This document shows positions 54,454 through 63,615 of a stretch of DNA of 64,000 nt, piece after piece. This DNA is from CALOAD01 sp942491415. Its GTDB lineage: Bacteria; Cyanobacteriota; Vampirovibrionia; Gastranaerophilales; CALOAD01. Position 1 is the first letter of the stretch. Each line of letters opens with the position of its first letter. Both the position numbers and the translations under genes were made by a program. Location of the stretch: positions 1 to 64,000 of the forward strand of contig CALOAD010000022.1 of NCBI GenBank assembly GCA_942491415.1. Reading direction: 5' to 3'. The notes below the pieces were generated by a model, which had not been told where the DNA came from, searched no databases, and was given only the letters and a program-made list of their open reading frames with translations.

Positions 54454-55827
54454 TTAAAATTTATACAAAGTTAAAACTATTTGATCTTCTAATCTTTTAG
54501 CAAGAGCGGAACTTCCTGTGAAATTTTGAATAAGAATGCTAAAACAATAATCTTTGCCAGATCCTGATTTTAAATATCCTGATAATCCACTAGCTGCAGC
54601 CAGTGTGCCTGTTTTTGCTCTTATATTGTTTTTTAGCGATACCAGTCTGTATTTTAAAGTCCCTTTTTCGGCAGGAATTGCCAAGGTAGCTTTAAAAGAG
54701 GTGAAATCAGGAAGTTTACTCAGTTTATAAAGAGCGTTGCTCATCCATTCGGTTGTTATAAGGTTATTGTGAGATACTCCACTGGCATCGACTATATTAA
54801 TGTCTGCAAAATCCAATCCTAATGCAGTGTAAAACTTTTCAAAAACGTCTAATCCCGCTTTTGTAGTGCCTGTTAGAGAGGTATGTGTACCTCCTGCTAA
54901 TATCAAAAGAGTTTCAGCAGAGAGATTATCACTTTTTTTATTTGCTTTTGAAACAATCTCATTCACGCTATGTCCAACGGAAGCCAAAAGACGTGCTTCT
55001 ATAGGTGTTTGCGCTTTTTTGATTTTCACATGCCCTATGTTAAGAGAATATAAAATTTGATTTAATTTAAATAAAAACAAATCTTCCGGGCTATCTACAG
55101 GAACTTTCAGCTTTATTTCACCGTCAATAGTTCCTGATACTTCCAATTTAGGATCTTTTTTCCAATATCTTCTATCAAATTTTAGTTTTGTTTTTTCACT
55201 TGTTAAAACGTTATTTTGGACTCTTAGCATAGAATCTGAGTATAAACGGGGCGGTTTATTCAGGCTTGTTGGTATAATGGTTAATTCTGTAAGGTTTTCA
55301 TTTATATTATATGAGCTGTATTTAGGAATGTAAGGACTGGTATTATCATCCCACATCCATCCTTCGCCCCATTCTTTGTCGTCAATGATACTATCGTCAA
55401 TAACAATTTCCTTGAAAGAGTCTATTTGAGGGCTGTTAAGGGCAAAATCAAATAAATTAAAAAGATCCTCTTGAGTTAAAAGAGGATCTGCCCCTAATTT
55501 TAAATAAAGGCTATTACCGTTTTGGTATATTTTTGTGGAAATAAAATTATCCTTGCCCAATGTATAAAAAGCCGTTGCGTTAGAAAAAATCTTTAAGGTA
55601 GAAGCGGGGTGCAATAAAACCCAAGAGTTTCTACTATAAACAACTTCTCCGTTTTTTTGATTTTGAATGCAAACGGATACTATGGCTTTTTTAGAAATTT
55701 CAGATGAATTTATTACATTGTTAATCGCCTGCACCATCGAGCTTTGCGCAAAAGATGGTTTTAGCAATATAGTTATAATTGCAAATGAAAATAAAACATT
55801 TAAAAAAAGTTTTTTAAGACTGAACAT
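54454..55827 (-). CDS. dacB: D-alanyl-D-alanine carboxypeptidase/endopeptidase (PBP4-type, S13)
   Basis: 457 residues from the ATG at 55827, which gives a normal signal peptide (MFSLKKLFLNVLFSFAIITILL...FA); upstream in-frame ATGs would overlap the LOG gene heavily. SxxK (STLK in HPASTLK), SxN (SDN) and KTG (AKTGTLAA) are all present. Trims peptidoglycan cross-links. Overlaps the LOG gene by 14 bases. Confidence 0.9.
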   Translation of the reverse strand: MFSLKKLFLNVLFSFAIITILLKPSFAQSSMVQAINNVINSSEISKKAIVSVCIQNQKNGEVVYSRNSWVLLHPASTLKIFSNATAFYTLGKDNFISTKIYQNGNSLYLKLGADPLLTQEDLFNLFDFALNSPQIDSFKEIVIDDSIIDDKEWGEGWMWDDNTSPYIPKYSSYNINENLTELTIIPTSLNKPPRLYSDSMLRVQNNVLTSEKTKLKFDRRYWKKDPKLEVSGTIDGEIKLKVPVDSPEDLFLFKLNQILYSLNIGHVKIKKAQTPIEARLLASVGHSVNEIVSKANKKSDNLSAETLLILAGGTHTSLTGTTKAGLDVFEKFYTALGLDFADINIVDASGVSHNNLITTEWMSNALYKLSKLPDFTSFKATLAIPAEKGTLKYRLVSLKNNIRAKTGTLAAASGLSGYLKSGSGKDYCFSILIQNFTGSSALAKRLEDQIVLTLYKF

Positions 55828-56407
55828 CTTTAAACCATTTGTTGGTTTCCACGACCTTTTCATAATCATAACTTTCAATGTATTCAATGGCTTCTTGAGG
55901 TGTTTTAGTCACGTAATAAAGAGCTTTATAGTCGGGTTTAGCAAATTTTTGGGTGTAAAAAACCTCAAAAAATTCAAGTAAAGGAGTGTAAAAGTCATTT
56001 ATATTCAAGAAAACAAGAGGTTTATTATGAAATAAAAGTTGTTTACCCGTAATCATTTCGGAGATTTCTTCTAAAGTGCCAAAACCGCCCGGCATGGAAA
56101 TAAAAGCATCGGACTTTTCTTCCATCAAACCTTTTCGCTGGCGCATATCTTCTGTGACTATAAGTTCATCAATTTCTTCAAAATCAGCACATTTTTGTTT
56201 AATTCTTTCAGGTATTATTCCAACAACTTCACCATTATGATTTTTTACGGAACGTGCTAATTCTCCCATCAAGCCTACTTTTGTACCGCCATAAACCAAA
56301 GAGTGCCCTTGGGCTGCAATCATAGTACCAAGTTCGCTTGCTGCTTTAAAATAAACATTGTCCAAAGCATCGCTGGATGAGCAATAAACACAAATTCTTT
56401 TTTTCAT
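55814..56407 (-). CDS. LOG-family (lysine decarboxylase-like) protein
   Basis: 197 residues. The PGGFGTLEE and MRQRKGLM signatures mark the LOG family (cytokinin-riboside phosphoribohydrolase type), many members of which hydrolyse nucleotide monophosphates to base and ribose phosphate. Called by older names a lysine decarboxylase without evidence. Overlaps dacB. Confidence 0.88.
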   Translation of the reverse strand: MKKRICVYCSSSDALDNVYFKAASELGTMIAAQGHSLVYGGTKVGLMGELARSVKNHNGEVVGIIPERIKQKCADFEEIDELIVTEDMRQRKGLMEEKSDAFISMPGGFGTLEEISEMITGKQLLFHNKPLVFLNINDFYTPLLEFFEVFYTQKFAKPDYKALYYVTKTPQEAIEYIESYDYEKVVETNKWFKDVQS

Positions 56408-56453
56408 TTTTAAGACCCTCTTTTTTAACTAATGCAGATTATGATGATAAAAA

Positions 56454-57713
56454 TTATTTTACTATAAAATTCTTTAATGATTTTTTTTGATAAATTAAAG
56501 CAAGGATTTCTATTGGTTGTATTATTTTTCTTTCTTCGTTTATTTCTAAAAGTCCTTGATATAAACCCATATTGCAAGAAGGACAGCTGGTAGCGACAGC
56601 TTGAGCTTTTGTTTTTATTATATTTTGAGCTTTTTTGGCTGATATAGCTTTTGATAATTTTGAGTTAGTTATACAAAAAGTTCCTGCAGCTCCGCAGCAT
56701 TTATCAGCTTCTTCCATTTCAATAAATTCTATTTGTGGTATTTTTTTCAAGATATTTCGAGGCTCTTCGCTAACGCCTGAAAACCTTTTTAGATGGCAAG
56801 GGTCATGATATGTAACAGTGAGTTTTTGTTCATTATTTTCAGGAATATATAAATCTATTTTATCCAGCAATTGATAGATATTTAGTGCTTTTTGAGATAT
56901 TTTTTGAGCTTTTTCTTTATGGTGTCCGGAAAGTGCTTCTGTATACATATCCCAAACACTTCCGCAAGAAGCACAATCGGTTATTAGATAATCAAAATCA
57001 AAGTCCAGTTTATCAAGATTTTGTTTTGCTAATTTTATGAAATCTTCAAAATTACCGTTATTCCTTGCAGGGATACCACAACAATTAAAATCAGGAACTA
57101 TAATCTTTATTCCATTAGCTTTTAAAACAGTCAAAACTGCATTTTTAACGGAAGGGTTAATATAAGTATTTATACATCCGGGAAAATAAACTACGGTAAG
57201 ATTATTGGTGGTTTTAGGTTTGATTTTTTTAAAGCTAACCTGTTTTTTAAGCAAATTGTTTAAAATATTAACAGCCTTACCTTTTTTATCAAGCATTTTT
57301 GAGGCAAAACCTGTCCAAAAAGAAAGATTTAAAAATCTGTAAAAAAACGTCACCAGTCCGATTATTTTGAGCAAAGGTTTATAAGAAAATATTTTTGTTC
57401 CTAATAGTTTATTCTTATTGAAAAATCCGGCTTTTTGGCTTTCATACTTTGCTATTGTGAGGATTTTTTCTGCATCAATATTGGCGGGGCAAAAGTCAGT
57501 GCAAGCATTGCAATTAAGGCATAAGTCTAAATATTCAGATATTTTAGGACTATATGCCAATTCACCTTCTATAATACCGTTCAAAAGGCTAAATTTTCCA
57601 CGTGAAACAGCGCATTCTATGCCTAGCTCTTCAAAAATAGGACATACTGACTGGCATAAACCACATTTGGAGCATTTGTAAATCTCTTCTTTATAATCTT
57701 TTAGTTTTTTCAT
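56454..57713 (-). CDS. glcF: glycolate/lactate oxidase iron-sulfur subunit
   Basis: 419 residues. Two [4Fe-4S] motifs near the N-terminus (CSKCGLCQSVCP and CLNCNACTDFCP) and two CCG-type domains (PGCINTY...NCCGIP and HDPCHLKRFSG...KCCGAAG) are the GlcF pattern. Transfers electrons from the GlcD flavoprotein to the chain. Six bases from glcD. Confidence 0.88.
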   Translation of the reverse strand: MKKLKDYKEEIYKCSKCGLCQSVCPIFEELGIECAVSRGKFSLLNGIIEGELAYSPKISEYLDLCLNCNACTDFCPANIDAEKILTIAKYESQKAGFFNKNKLLGTKIFSYKPLLKIIGLVTFFYRFLNLSFWTGFASKMLDKKGKAVNILNNLLKKQVSFKKIKPKTTNNLTVVYFPGCINTYINPSVKNAVLTVLKANGIKIIVPDFNCCGIPARNNGNFEDFIKLAKQNLDKLDFDFDYLITDCASCGSVWDMYTEALSGHHKEKAQKISQKALNIYQLLDKIDLYIPENNEQKLTVTYHDPCHLKRFSGVSEEPRNILKKIPQIEFIEMEEADKCCGAAGTFCITNSKLSKAISAKKAQNIIKTKAQAVATSCPSCNMGLYQGLLEINEERKIIQPIEILALIYQKKSLKNFIVK

Positions 57714-57719
57714 CTTCTT

Positions 57720-59129
57720 TTAAAAAATTTTACCGGGGTTAAAAATCCCTTTGGGGTCAAAAACGTTTTTTATTCCTCTCATGAGGGCTATAACAAGAGG
57801 ATCGAGAGCTTTTCTTAAATATTTGGATTTGGTCATTCCTATGCCATGCTCTCCTGAAAGTGTTCCACCTAGCTTGATAGCTGAATCAAAAAACTCTTCT
57901 ATCGCCATATCAAGTCTTTTTGATTCATCTTTATCTCTTAGGTCTACTGCAAAATTAGGATGAATATTTCCGTCACCGGCATGTCCCATTATGCAGGCTT
58001 TTACATTGTATTTTTTGCAAATTCTTCTTATTTCCCTTACTATTTCAGGAATTTTATCTCTTGGAACTACTGCATCTTCAGTAACTACATTAGGAGACAG
58101 TTTTGTCACTGCTCCAAAAGCAGATCTTCTCGATGTCCAGATTTTTTCGATATCTTCAATTGTATTAGCAAGAGTTATTTTAGCAGCATTAAAATCATTG
58201 CATATATTTACAACTTTTTCTATTTCTTGTTTTACAAATTCTTCTACGCCGTCAATTTCAATGATCAAAGCAGCATCAGCTTTTGTATAAAGTCCTGCAG
58301 GATAAAATTTTTCAATGGTTTCAATGGTAGCTTTGTCAATTAAATCAATGGTTGTAGGTGATATTTTTTGAGCAATAATCTCGGTGACTACATTTGCAGC
58401 TGCATCAATAGAGTCAAAATAGGCAAGAAAAACTTCTTGAAATTGAGGTTTTGGAATTAACTTAAAAGTAGCCTGCGTTACAATGCCCAAGGTGCCTTCA
58501 GACCCGACGAAAAGTTGTGTTAAATTATAACCGGTCACGTTTTTTACTGTGCTGCATCCTGTATTAATAACGCTTCCGTCCGATACAACGACTTCCAAGT
58601 CTAGCACGTAGTCTTTTGTGCTTCCGTATTTGTAGTTTCGGGGTCCACTGGATGACATTCCAACACTGCCTCCTACTGTTGAAACTTTCAGGTTTGAAGG
58701 ATCAGGAGGATAAAAAAGCCCTGTTTTTTCAACTTCTTTTTGTAGTTTTTCAATAATCACACCGGGTTGCACTTTGCAAGTTAAGTTTTCTTTGTTAATT
58801 TCAATTATTTTATTCATTTTAGAAAAATGAATAATGATTCCACCTTTTAAAGGTACGCATCCTCCGGCATGGTTAGTTCCTGCCCCTCGAGCAACTATCG
58901 GGATGTTATTTTGATTTGCAATTTTTACTATTTCGCAAACTTGCTCGGTGGTTTTAGGTAATACGATAATATCGGCAAGGTGTGTTTTTTTAGCACAAGT
59001 GGCAGATGAATCAAAAGCATAGCTATATCTATCTTCGATACTTGTCAAAACATTTTCAACCCCAAGTAAGTTTTGAAGCTTTTGTATAACGGAGTTATCT
59101 GTATTTATTTTATTAAGTAACAAAGCCAT
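57720..59129 (-). CDS. glcD: FAD-linked glycolate/D-lactate oxidase subunit
   Basis: 469 residues. FAD-binding PCMH-type domain (PIVARGAGTNHAGGCVP, TVGGSVGMSSSGPRNYKYG, GSEGTLGIVT) and a C-terminal FAD-oxidase domain (GHAGDGNIHPNF, GEHGIGMTK). With GlcF forms a glycolate or D-lactate oxidising complex; the exact 2-hydroxyacid cannot be told from sequence. Confidence 0.9.
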   Translation of the reverse strand: MALLLNKINTDNSVIQKLQNLLGVENVLTSIEDRYSYAFDSSATCAKKTHLADIIVLPKTTEQVCEIVKIANQNNIPIVARGAGTNHAGGCVPLKGGIIIHFSKMNKIIEINKENLTCKVQPGVIIEKLQKEVEKTGLFYPPDPSNLKVSTVGGSVGMSSSGPRNYKYGSTKDYVLDLEVVVSDGSVINTGCSTVKNVTGYNLTQLFVGSEGTLGIVTQATFKLIPKPQFQEVFLAYFDSIDAAANVVTEIIAQKISPTTIDLIDKATIETIEKFYPAGLYTKADAALIIEIDGVEEFVKQEIEKVVNICNDFNAAKITLANTIEDIEKIWTSRRSAFGAVTKLSPNVVTEDAVVPRDKIPEIVREIRRICKKYNVKACIMGHAGDGNIHPNFAVDLRDKDESKRLDMAIEEFFDSAIKLGGTLSGEHGIGMTKSKYLRKALDPLVIALMRGIKNVFDPKGIFNPGKIF

Positions 59130-59455
59130 AAAAACACCATCCTTACTACAATTATAATCTAAAATATAAATTTAAAATGTATTTCAATGAATGATGCACT
59201 ATTTCTTAATATTTTGCCTAATGTAGTTTTTGCTAACTAAAACTTTTTTTATTGCTTTAAATACGAATTAAAAAAAACTTAAATAATGCTAATGTAAGAG
59301 ATATTATATCCAAATGAGTTAGTTTTCAGGAAAATCCGACACAGTCGTATTTTTTGAAAATTTCGCTCTTTGCTTACTCATACCGACTTGCAAAATTGTT
59401 TTTATGTTCCTGATTACATTTTCATATTGGTATAAAAGCTAAAAGGAGAAAATTT
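59130..59455. other. gene-free AT-rich stretch
   Basis: 326 bases between the divergent glcD gene and the next small gene. No ORF with coding character; presumed promoter region of both genes. Confidence 0.5.
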
Positions 59456-59740
59456 ATGGCACATACTATAGCAAAAGAACTATATAGTGATGAATTTAAA
59501 AAATATGTCCTTTGCGAGATTTTGGTTTTGGATGAAGAGGAAGGTCTTCCCGATACAGATAGGCGTGAAATAATACTCAGTTGTAGTAATGCGCAAGGGG
59601 ATGCTTATAGTGAGATAGCTGACACTGTATCAACTGCAGATCTGGATTATACTTACCCCGAAACGGAACTGATAGACCAATACGAAGATTATGATGCCAG
59701 AGAAAAAACAGTAGAATTTGATAAAAAATATTTTGAATAA
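59456..59740 (+). CDS. small acidic hypothetical protein
   Basis: 94 residues, strongly acidic (Asp/Glu-rich throughout), no membrane segment or recognised domain. AAAGGAGAAAA ribosome site directly before the ATG supports it as a real gene. Function unknown. Confidence 0.6.
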   Translation: MAHTIAKELYSDEFKKYVLCEILVLDEEEGLPDTDRREIILSCSNAQGDAYSEIADTVSTADLDYTYPETELIDQYEDYDAREKTVEFDKKYFE

Positions 59741-59916
59741 TTCAATTAATAATTTTAGCTGCCAATTGTTTTTTTGATTTAGCGACATAAGTGAATATAC
59801 TCTTTTGAAATATAAAATCGTCTAAAAGGCTATACATACGGGTAGTCATCTATTAAATGTTTTAAATTAGTATAGAAATAGCTTCTGAATATTTTCTAAC
59901 CTTTTTAGGAGGTTCT

Positions 59917-61287
59917 ATGAAAGAATCGCTGTCTCAACGTTTTTATAGAGGACTGACAAAGCATTTTGCACGAAAATTCTTTGATAAATGTAATAAAAAA
60001 CAAAACAAAAAAGATAAGCAAATTCTTTCGGCAGGGAAGGTTTTAGATCATGATGATATAAATTATATGATTGATGCATCATTAGATAGGCATTTGACTT
60101 TAGATAGATTTAATAAAGAATTTGAAAAAAAACTAAGAGTATTTTTTAATGTTGAATATGCTCTAACCGTTAATTCGGGATCTTCAGCAAACTTACTGGC
60201 TTTAAGTGCATTAACCTCGTATAAACTCGGTGATAAAAAAATAAAAAAAGGTGATGAGATCATAACAATAGCTTCGGCTTTTTCTACAACAATAAGTCCT
60301 ATTGTGCAAAATGATCTTGTGCCTGTTTTTGTAGATATAGAATCTGAAACGTATAATATAGATTCAAAACTTATTGAAAAAGCCATCACCAAAAAAACAA
60401 AAGCAATATTTATAGCACATACTATGGGCAATCCTTTTGACGTCACAAAAGTTGTTGATATATGCAATAAATACCATCTTTGGCTAATTGAAGATAATTG
60501 CGATTCTTTTGGTTCAAAGTATAAAGAGCTTTTAACAGGGACATTTGGACATATAAGTACATTAAGTTTTTATCCGGCTCACCACATAACAACAGGTGAG
60601 GGGGGGGCGACTTTGACCAATGATCCTTTGTTATATAAAATTATGATGTCTTTGCGAGATTGGGGGCGAGATTGTTGGTGTTCGCCGGGAGAAGTTAATA
60701 CTTGCGGCATGCGTTTTTCTTATCAATTGGGAAATTTGCCTTTTGGTTATGATCATAAATATACATATTCTCATATGGGCTATAACCTCAGGATGACTGA
60801 TATTCAAGCGGCAATTGGATGTGCTCAATTTAATAAATTAAATGATTTTATAAAAAAAAGAAAAGAGAATTTTAATCTGTTAAGGCAAAAACTTGGAAAG
60901 TATGCTGAATACGTACAATTGCCAGATCCATTTGATGATAGTGATCCGGCATGGTTTGGTTTTTTAATGACGGTAAGACCTAATGATAAGTTTGTAAAAC
61001 TGGATTTAATAAAACACTTAGAAGATGCTCATATAGATACAAGACCACTTTTTGCCGGAAATATATTAAGACATCCTACGTTTACTGAAAATGACTATAT
61101 CTTAAGAATTTCAGACTCTTTTAAGCTTTCTTCAAAAGATTTAAATGAAGGGCATTATCAAATGCTTCCTAATACTGATATAATAATGAATAATTCTTTT
61201 TGGATAGGACTTTGGCCTGGAATCGAAAAGGAAGACATAGATTATATTGCAGAAGAATTTGAAAAATTTTTCGTCTTGAGAGCTTAA
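59917..61287 (+). CDS. rfbH: CDP-4-keto-6-deoxy-D-glucose 3-dehydrase (RfbH/E1 type)
   Basis: 456 residues, DegT/DnrJ fold. The PLP lysine is replaced by His (SFYPAHHITTGEGG, His222/223), and the cysteines C195-X57-C253-X1-C255-X7-C263 exactly match the [2Fe-2S] pattern of E1. This enzyme removes the 3-OH for 3,6-dideoxyhexoses. No sugar-nucleotide or glycosyltransferase genes accompany it; ldpA starts 4 bases later. Confidence 0.92.
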   Translation: MKESLSQRFYRGLTKHFARKFFDKCNKKQNKKDKQILSAGKVLDHDDINYMIDASLDRHLTLDRFNKEFEKKLRVFFNVEYALTVNSGSSANLLALSALTSYKLGDKKIKKGDEIITIASAFSTTISPIVQNDLVPVFVDIESETYNIDSKLIEKAITKKTKAIFIAHTMGNPFDVTKVVDICNKYHLWLIEDNCDSFGSKYKELLTGTFGHISTLSFYPAHHITTGEGGATLTNDPLLYKIMMSLRDWGRDCWCSPGEVNTCGMRFSYQLGNLPFGYDHKYTYSHMGYNLRMTDIQAAIGCAQFNKLNDFIKKRKENFNLLRQKLGKYAEYVQLPDPFDDSDPAWFGFLMTVRPNDKFVKLDLIKHLEDAHIDTRPLFAGNILRHPTFTENDYILRISDSFKLSSKDLNEGHYQMLPNTDIIMNNSFWIGLWPGIEKEDIDYIAEEFEKFFVLRA

Positions 61288-61291
61288 AATA

Positions 61292-62263
61292 TTGCCCCAA
61301 AATTTATTAACTCAAAAAAAATGTTTTAAACTAATTTGCGCTGCCGGAAATCGGGATATTGAGCAAGTTGAAAAGCTTGTATTTGTCTATGCAAAAGCAG
61401 GTGTGCGCTTTTTTGACTTAGGTGCAGATAATTCAGTTATAAAAGCGGCTTATAATGTTCTTACTAAGTTTGAGATAAAAGATTTCAGCTTATGTGTCAG
61501 TATTGGGATTGGTGATGATCCGCATTTTAAAGAGGCTTTTATAAATACTCAATCTTGCATTTCTTGTCGAAAATGTCTTGAAAATTGCCCTCAAAAAGCT
61601 ATTTTTCAAGATAAAAATTATATTAAGGTTGACCCTAAAAAATGTATAGGTTGCTCTCTTTGTTTGAAATACTGTCCAGTAGGGGCAATTAGTCTTATTG
61701 GTTCTAAAAAAACATTGCAAAAATCTATTGAAAATTTAGATTTTTCTAAAGTTTCCTGTCTTGAAATCCATACTAATGGTGGGGATTTACAAGAGCTTGA
61801 AGAAAATTGGAATCATTTAAATAGTAGTTTTAAAGGTTTTTTAAGCCTTTGCATAAGTCAATATTCTTTTGGTGAAGATACTTACAAACAAATAACGAAG
61901 CATTTAGTCAATCAAAGAAAGCCTTATACTACTATAATTCAAGCAGATGGTCTTTCAATGAGCGGTTATGATGATCAAGAAAAAACAACCCAAAAAGCAA
62001 TCGAAGCAGCAAAATTGGTGATTGATATGAATTTGCCTGTTTTTGTCCTTCCTTCCGGTGGTACAAATTCTCAAACATCAAGACTGGCAAAAGAAAATAA
62101 TATCAATATAGATGGCGTTGCTATAGGTTCTTATGCCAGGAAAATTATTTTTGAAGAGATAAATAAAAATGATTTTTGGGAAAATGAACAACTTCAAAAT
62201 AATGCGATTAAAAAAGCTACCGAGCTTGTAAACCAAACATTGAAATGGTTACATAAAACCTAA
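61292..62263 (+). CDS. ldpA: homologue of cyanobacterial LdpA (light-dependent period A)
   Basis: 323 residues. Two [4Fe-4S] motifs at C89-C92-C95-C99 and C118-C121-C124-C128 are embedded in a LdpA-type protein: an N-terminal GAG-VRFFDLGAD and DDPHF stretch, CLEIHTNGGDLQEL, and a C-terminal ADGLSMSGYDD...LPVFVLPSGGTNSQT segment. LdpA in Synechococcus senses redox/light and adjusts the circadian period. Start TTG, 4 bases after rfbH. Supports a cyanobacterial-lineage host. Confidence 0.8.
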   Translation: MPQNLLTQKKCFKLICAAGNRDIEQVEKLVFVYAKAGVRFFDLGADNSVIKAAYNVLTKFEIKDFSLCVSIGIGDDPHFKEAFINTQSCISCRKCLENCPQKAIFQDKNYIKVDPKKCIGCSLCLKYCPVGAISLIGSKKTLQKSIENLDFSKVSCLEIHTNGGDLQELEENWNHLNSSFKGFLSLCISQYSFGEDTYKQITKHLVNQRKPYTTIIQADGLSMSGYDDQEKTTQKAIEAAKLVIDMNLPVFVLPSGGTNSQTSRLAKENNINIDGVAIGSYARKIIFEEINKNDFWENEQLQNNAIKKATELVNQTLKWLHKT

Positions 62264-62314
62264 TCAAAAACTCATTGCTTCCGCTTAGGCTTTATATTCA
62301 CTGTCTTTAGTATT

Positions 62315-62737
62315 TTAATGCCCTTTTTTCTTTTCTTTTTTTTGCAATTGTTTGGTCTGAAATTTTTCTTGTTTTTCTTGCTTATTTTTTTGTTTATATT
62401 GGGCTTTTTTAATTACTTTTAGTTTTTTGTATTCTTCTTTTAAAGTATCTTTAGCTTTGCTTGTTGATTTTTTGTTTTTTATTTCTTTTGAAATAATACG
62501 TTGAATTCTTTTTGGATTGATTTTTAAGCAATGAGGTTTTTCATTATTTTCATTTGTCAGACAATAAAAATTTAAAAGATGATATTTTTTTAATATAAAA
62601 TCATAAATCTCGGGAATAGTCGGTTCTTGCCCGAAAGTGATTTTTAAAAAAAGATTTCTATCATCGCACTGTTTTTCAATGATACCTATATAAAAAGGGG
62701 CATCATATAAAATTGTTAATTTGCTTGAAATGTCCAT
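62315..62737 (-). CDS. yjdF: YjdF-family (DUF2992) protein
   Basis: 140 residues from the ATG at 62737, which has AGGAGAG before it. The N-terminal LTILYDAPFYIGIIE and the IPEIYDFIL and INPKRIQRIISKEIK stretches fit YjdF, ending in a highly basic Lys/Gln-rich tail. In Bacillus yjdF is controlled by an azaaromatic-binding riboswitch; protein function unclear. Its start is sequestered by the hairpin described next. Confidence 0.85.
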   Translation of the reverse strand: MDISSKLTILYDAPFYIGIIEKQCDDRNLFLKITFGQEPTIPEIYDFILKKYHLLNFYCLTNENNEKPHCLKINPKRIQRIISKEIKNKKSTSKAKDTLKEEYKKLKVIKKAQYKQKNKQEKQEKFQTKQLQKKEKKKGH

Positions 62738-62780
62738 TTTTCTCTCCTTTTTGGCATACAAATAAAGAGAGAATGGACAT
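62730..62780 (-). promoter_or_regulatory. start-sequestering hairpin in the yjdF leader
   Basis: On the minus strand ATGTCCATT...CTCTC (62766-62780) pairs with GAGAG...AATGGACAT (62730-62747), burying the ribosome site GGAGAG and the ATG of yjdF. Upstream is a TTCGG-8nt-CCGAA stem (62816-62833). This fits a translational on/off switch of a yjdF riboswitch; I cannot match the full aptamer consensus from memory. Confidence 0.6.
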
Positions 62781-62918
62781 CGTGAATGAAGGTTACTTAA
62801 ATCTATAAAAATCTGTTCGGACTACCAACCGAAGCTGTGTTTTTATCTCTTAAAATAATTATTTAGTTTGTATTAATAGTTTAATCTATAAAAAACGATT
62901 GAGCAATTTTTTACAAAA

Positions 62919-62944
62919 ACAGACACCCGTTAAAAGGTGTCTGT
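62919..62944 (-). terminator. terminator after the STAS gene
   Basis: ACAGACACC-loop-GGTGTCTGT, 9-bp perfect stem; on the minus strand it is followed by TTTTTG. Separates the STAS gene from the yjdF leader. Confidence 0.8.
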
Positions 62945-62974
62945 TAGTATAAGTAAGTGGGGAGTGGGGGGAGT

Positions 62975-63319
62975 TTATGCAATGCTATAGCAAAAATCTT
63001 TTTTCTCTTTTTCTTTTATTGTTATTTGCGAATTTGCTAATCTTAGCTTTTTAATAGATTCAGCTACAACTTCATCATCGACAATTATTTGAATATTGCC
63101 GTTTAGATATTTAATGAAATGATGTGTAGAAGCTAAAATACCTATTTGAGATGCATAAATCACATTCAGTCCGCAAAGATCCAACATCAAACTTGGGCAA
63201 TCATTGGATTTGATAAAATCCTTGACTTCAAGCACCAAGTTGCTAACGCTGTTTCCAAAAGAGCACTTTGGCTTGATCAAGATTACATCTTGACGCAATT
63301 GATAAGTTTTTATAGTCAT
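62975..63319 (-). CDS. STAS-domain protein
   Basis: 114 residues. SLMLDLCGLNVIYASQIGILASTHHFIKYLNGNIQIIVDDEVVAESIKKLRL follows the STAS fold of anti-sigma-factor antagonists, with Ser at the usual phosphorylation site (YAS). No kinase or anti-sigma gene is adjacent. Confidence 0.75.
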   Translation of the reverse strand: MTIKTYQLRQDVILIKPKCSFGNSVSNLVLEVKDFIKSNDCPSLMLDLCGLNVIYASQIGILASTHHFIKYLNGNIQIIVDDEVVAESIKKLRLANSQITIKEKEKKDFCYSIA

Positions 63320-63615
63320 AATTCCTTCTCTACTACAAAAGTTTTGGGTAAATATTTTTTTGTTTTTCTTAATCTCTCTGTAAAGTTTATCGTTACTTTT
63401 TCACAATACTTTAAACTTGCCGAGAACGATTTGAAATCTTGAAAACAACTTTAACAAAAAGCTTTTAGTCCTTTTTTAAACGTAGTTAGCTGTTTTTTAA
63501 TTAATACTTTTGTAGGAGTTTTTGATAAGCTTATAATAATAATAGTGTATTAATTATTCTAAAAAGGTTAAAATACAATTACCCTGAACTTTTAAAGAAA
63601 TTAACGGAGGTTAAA

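Noticed and set aside
55814..56407. Lysine decarboxylase
   Set aside because: PGGFGTLEE marks the LOG phosphoribohydrolase family; the older name has no support.
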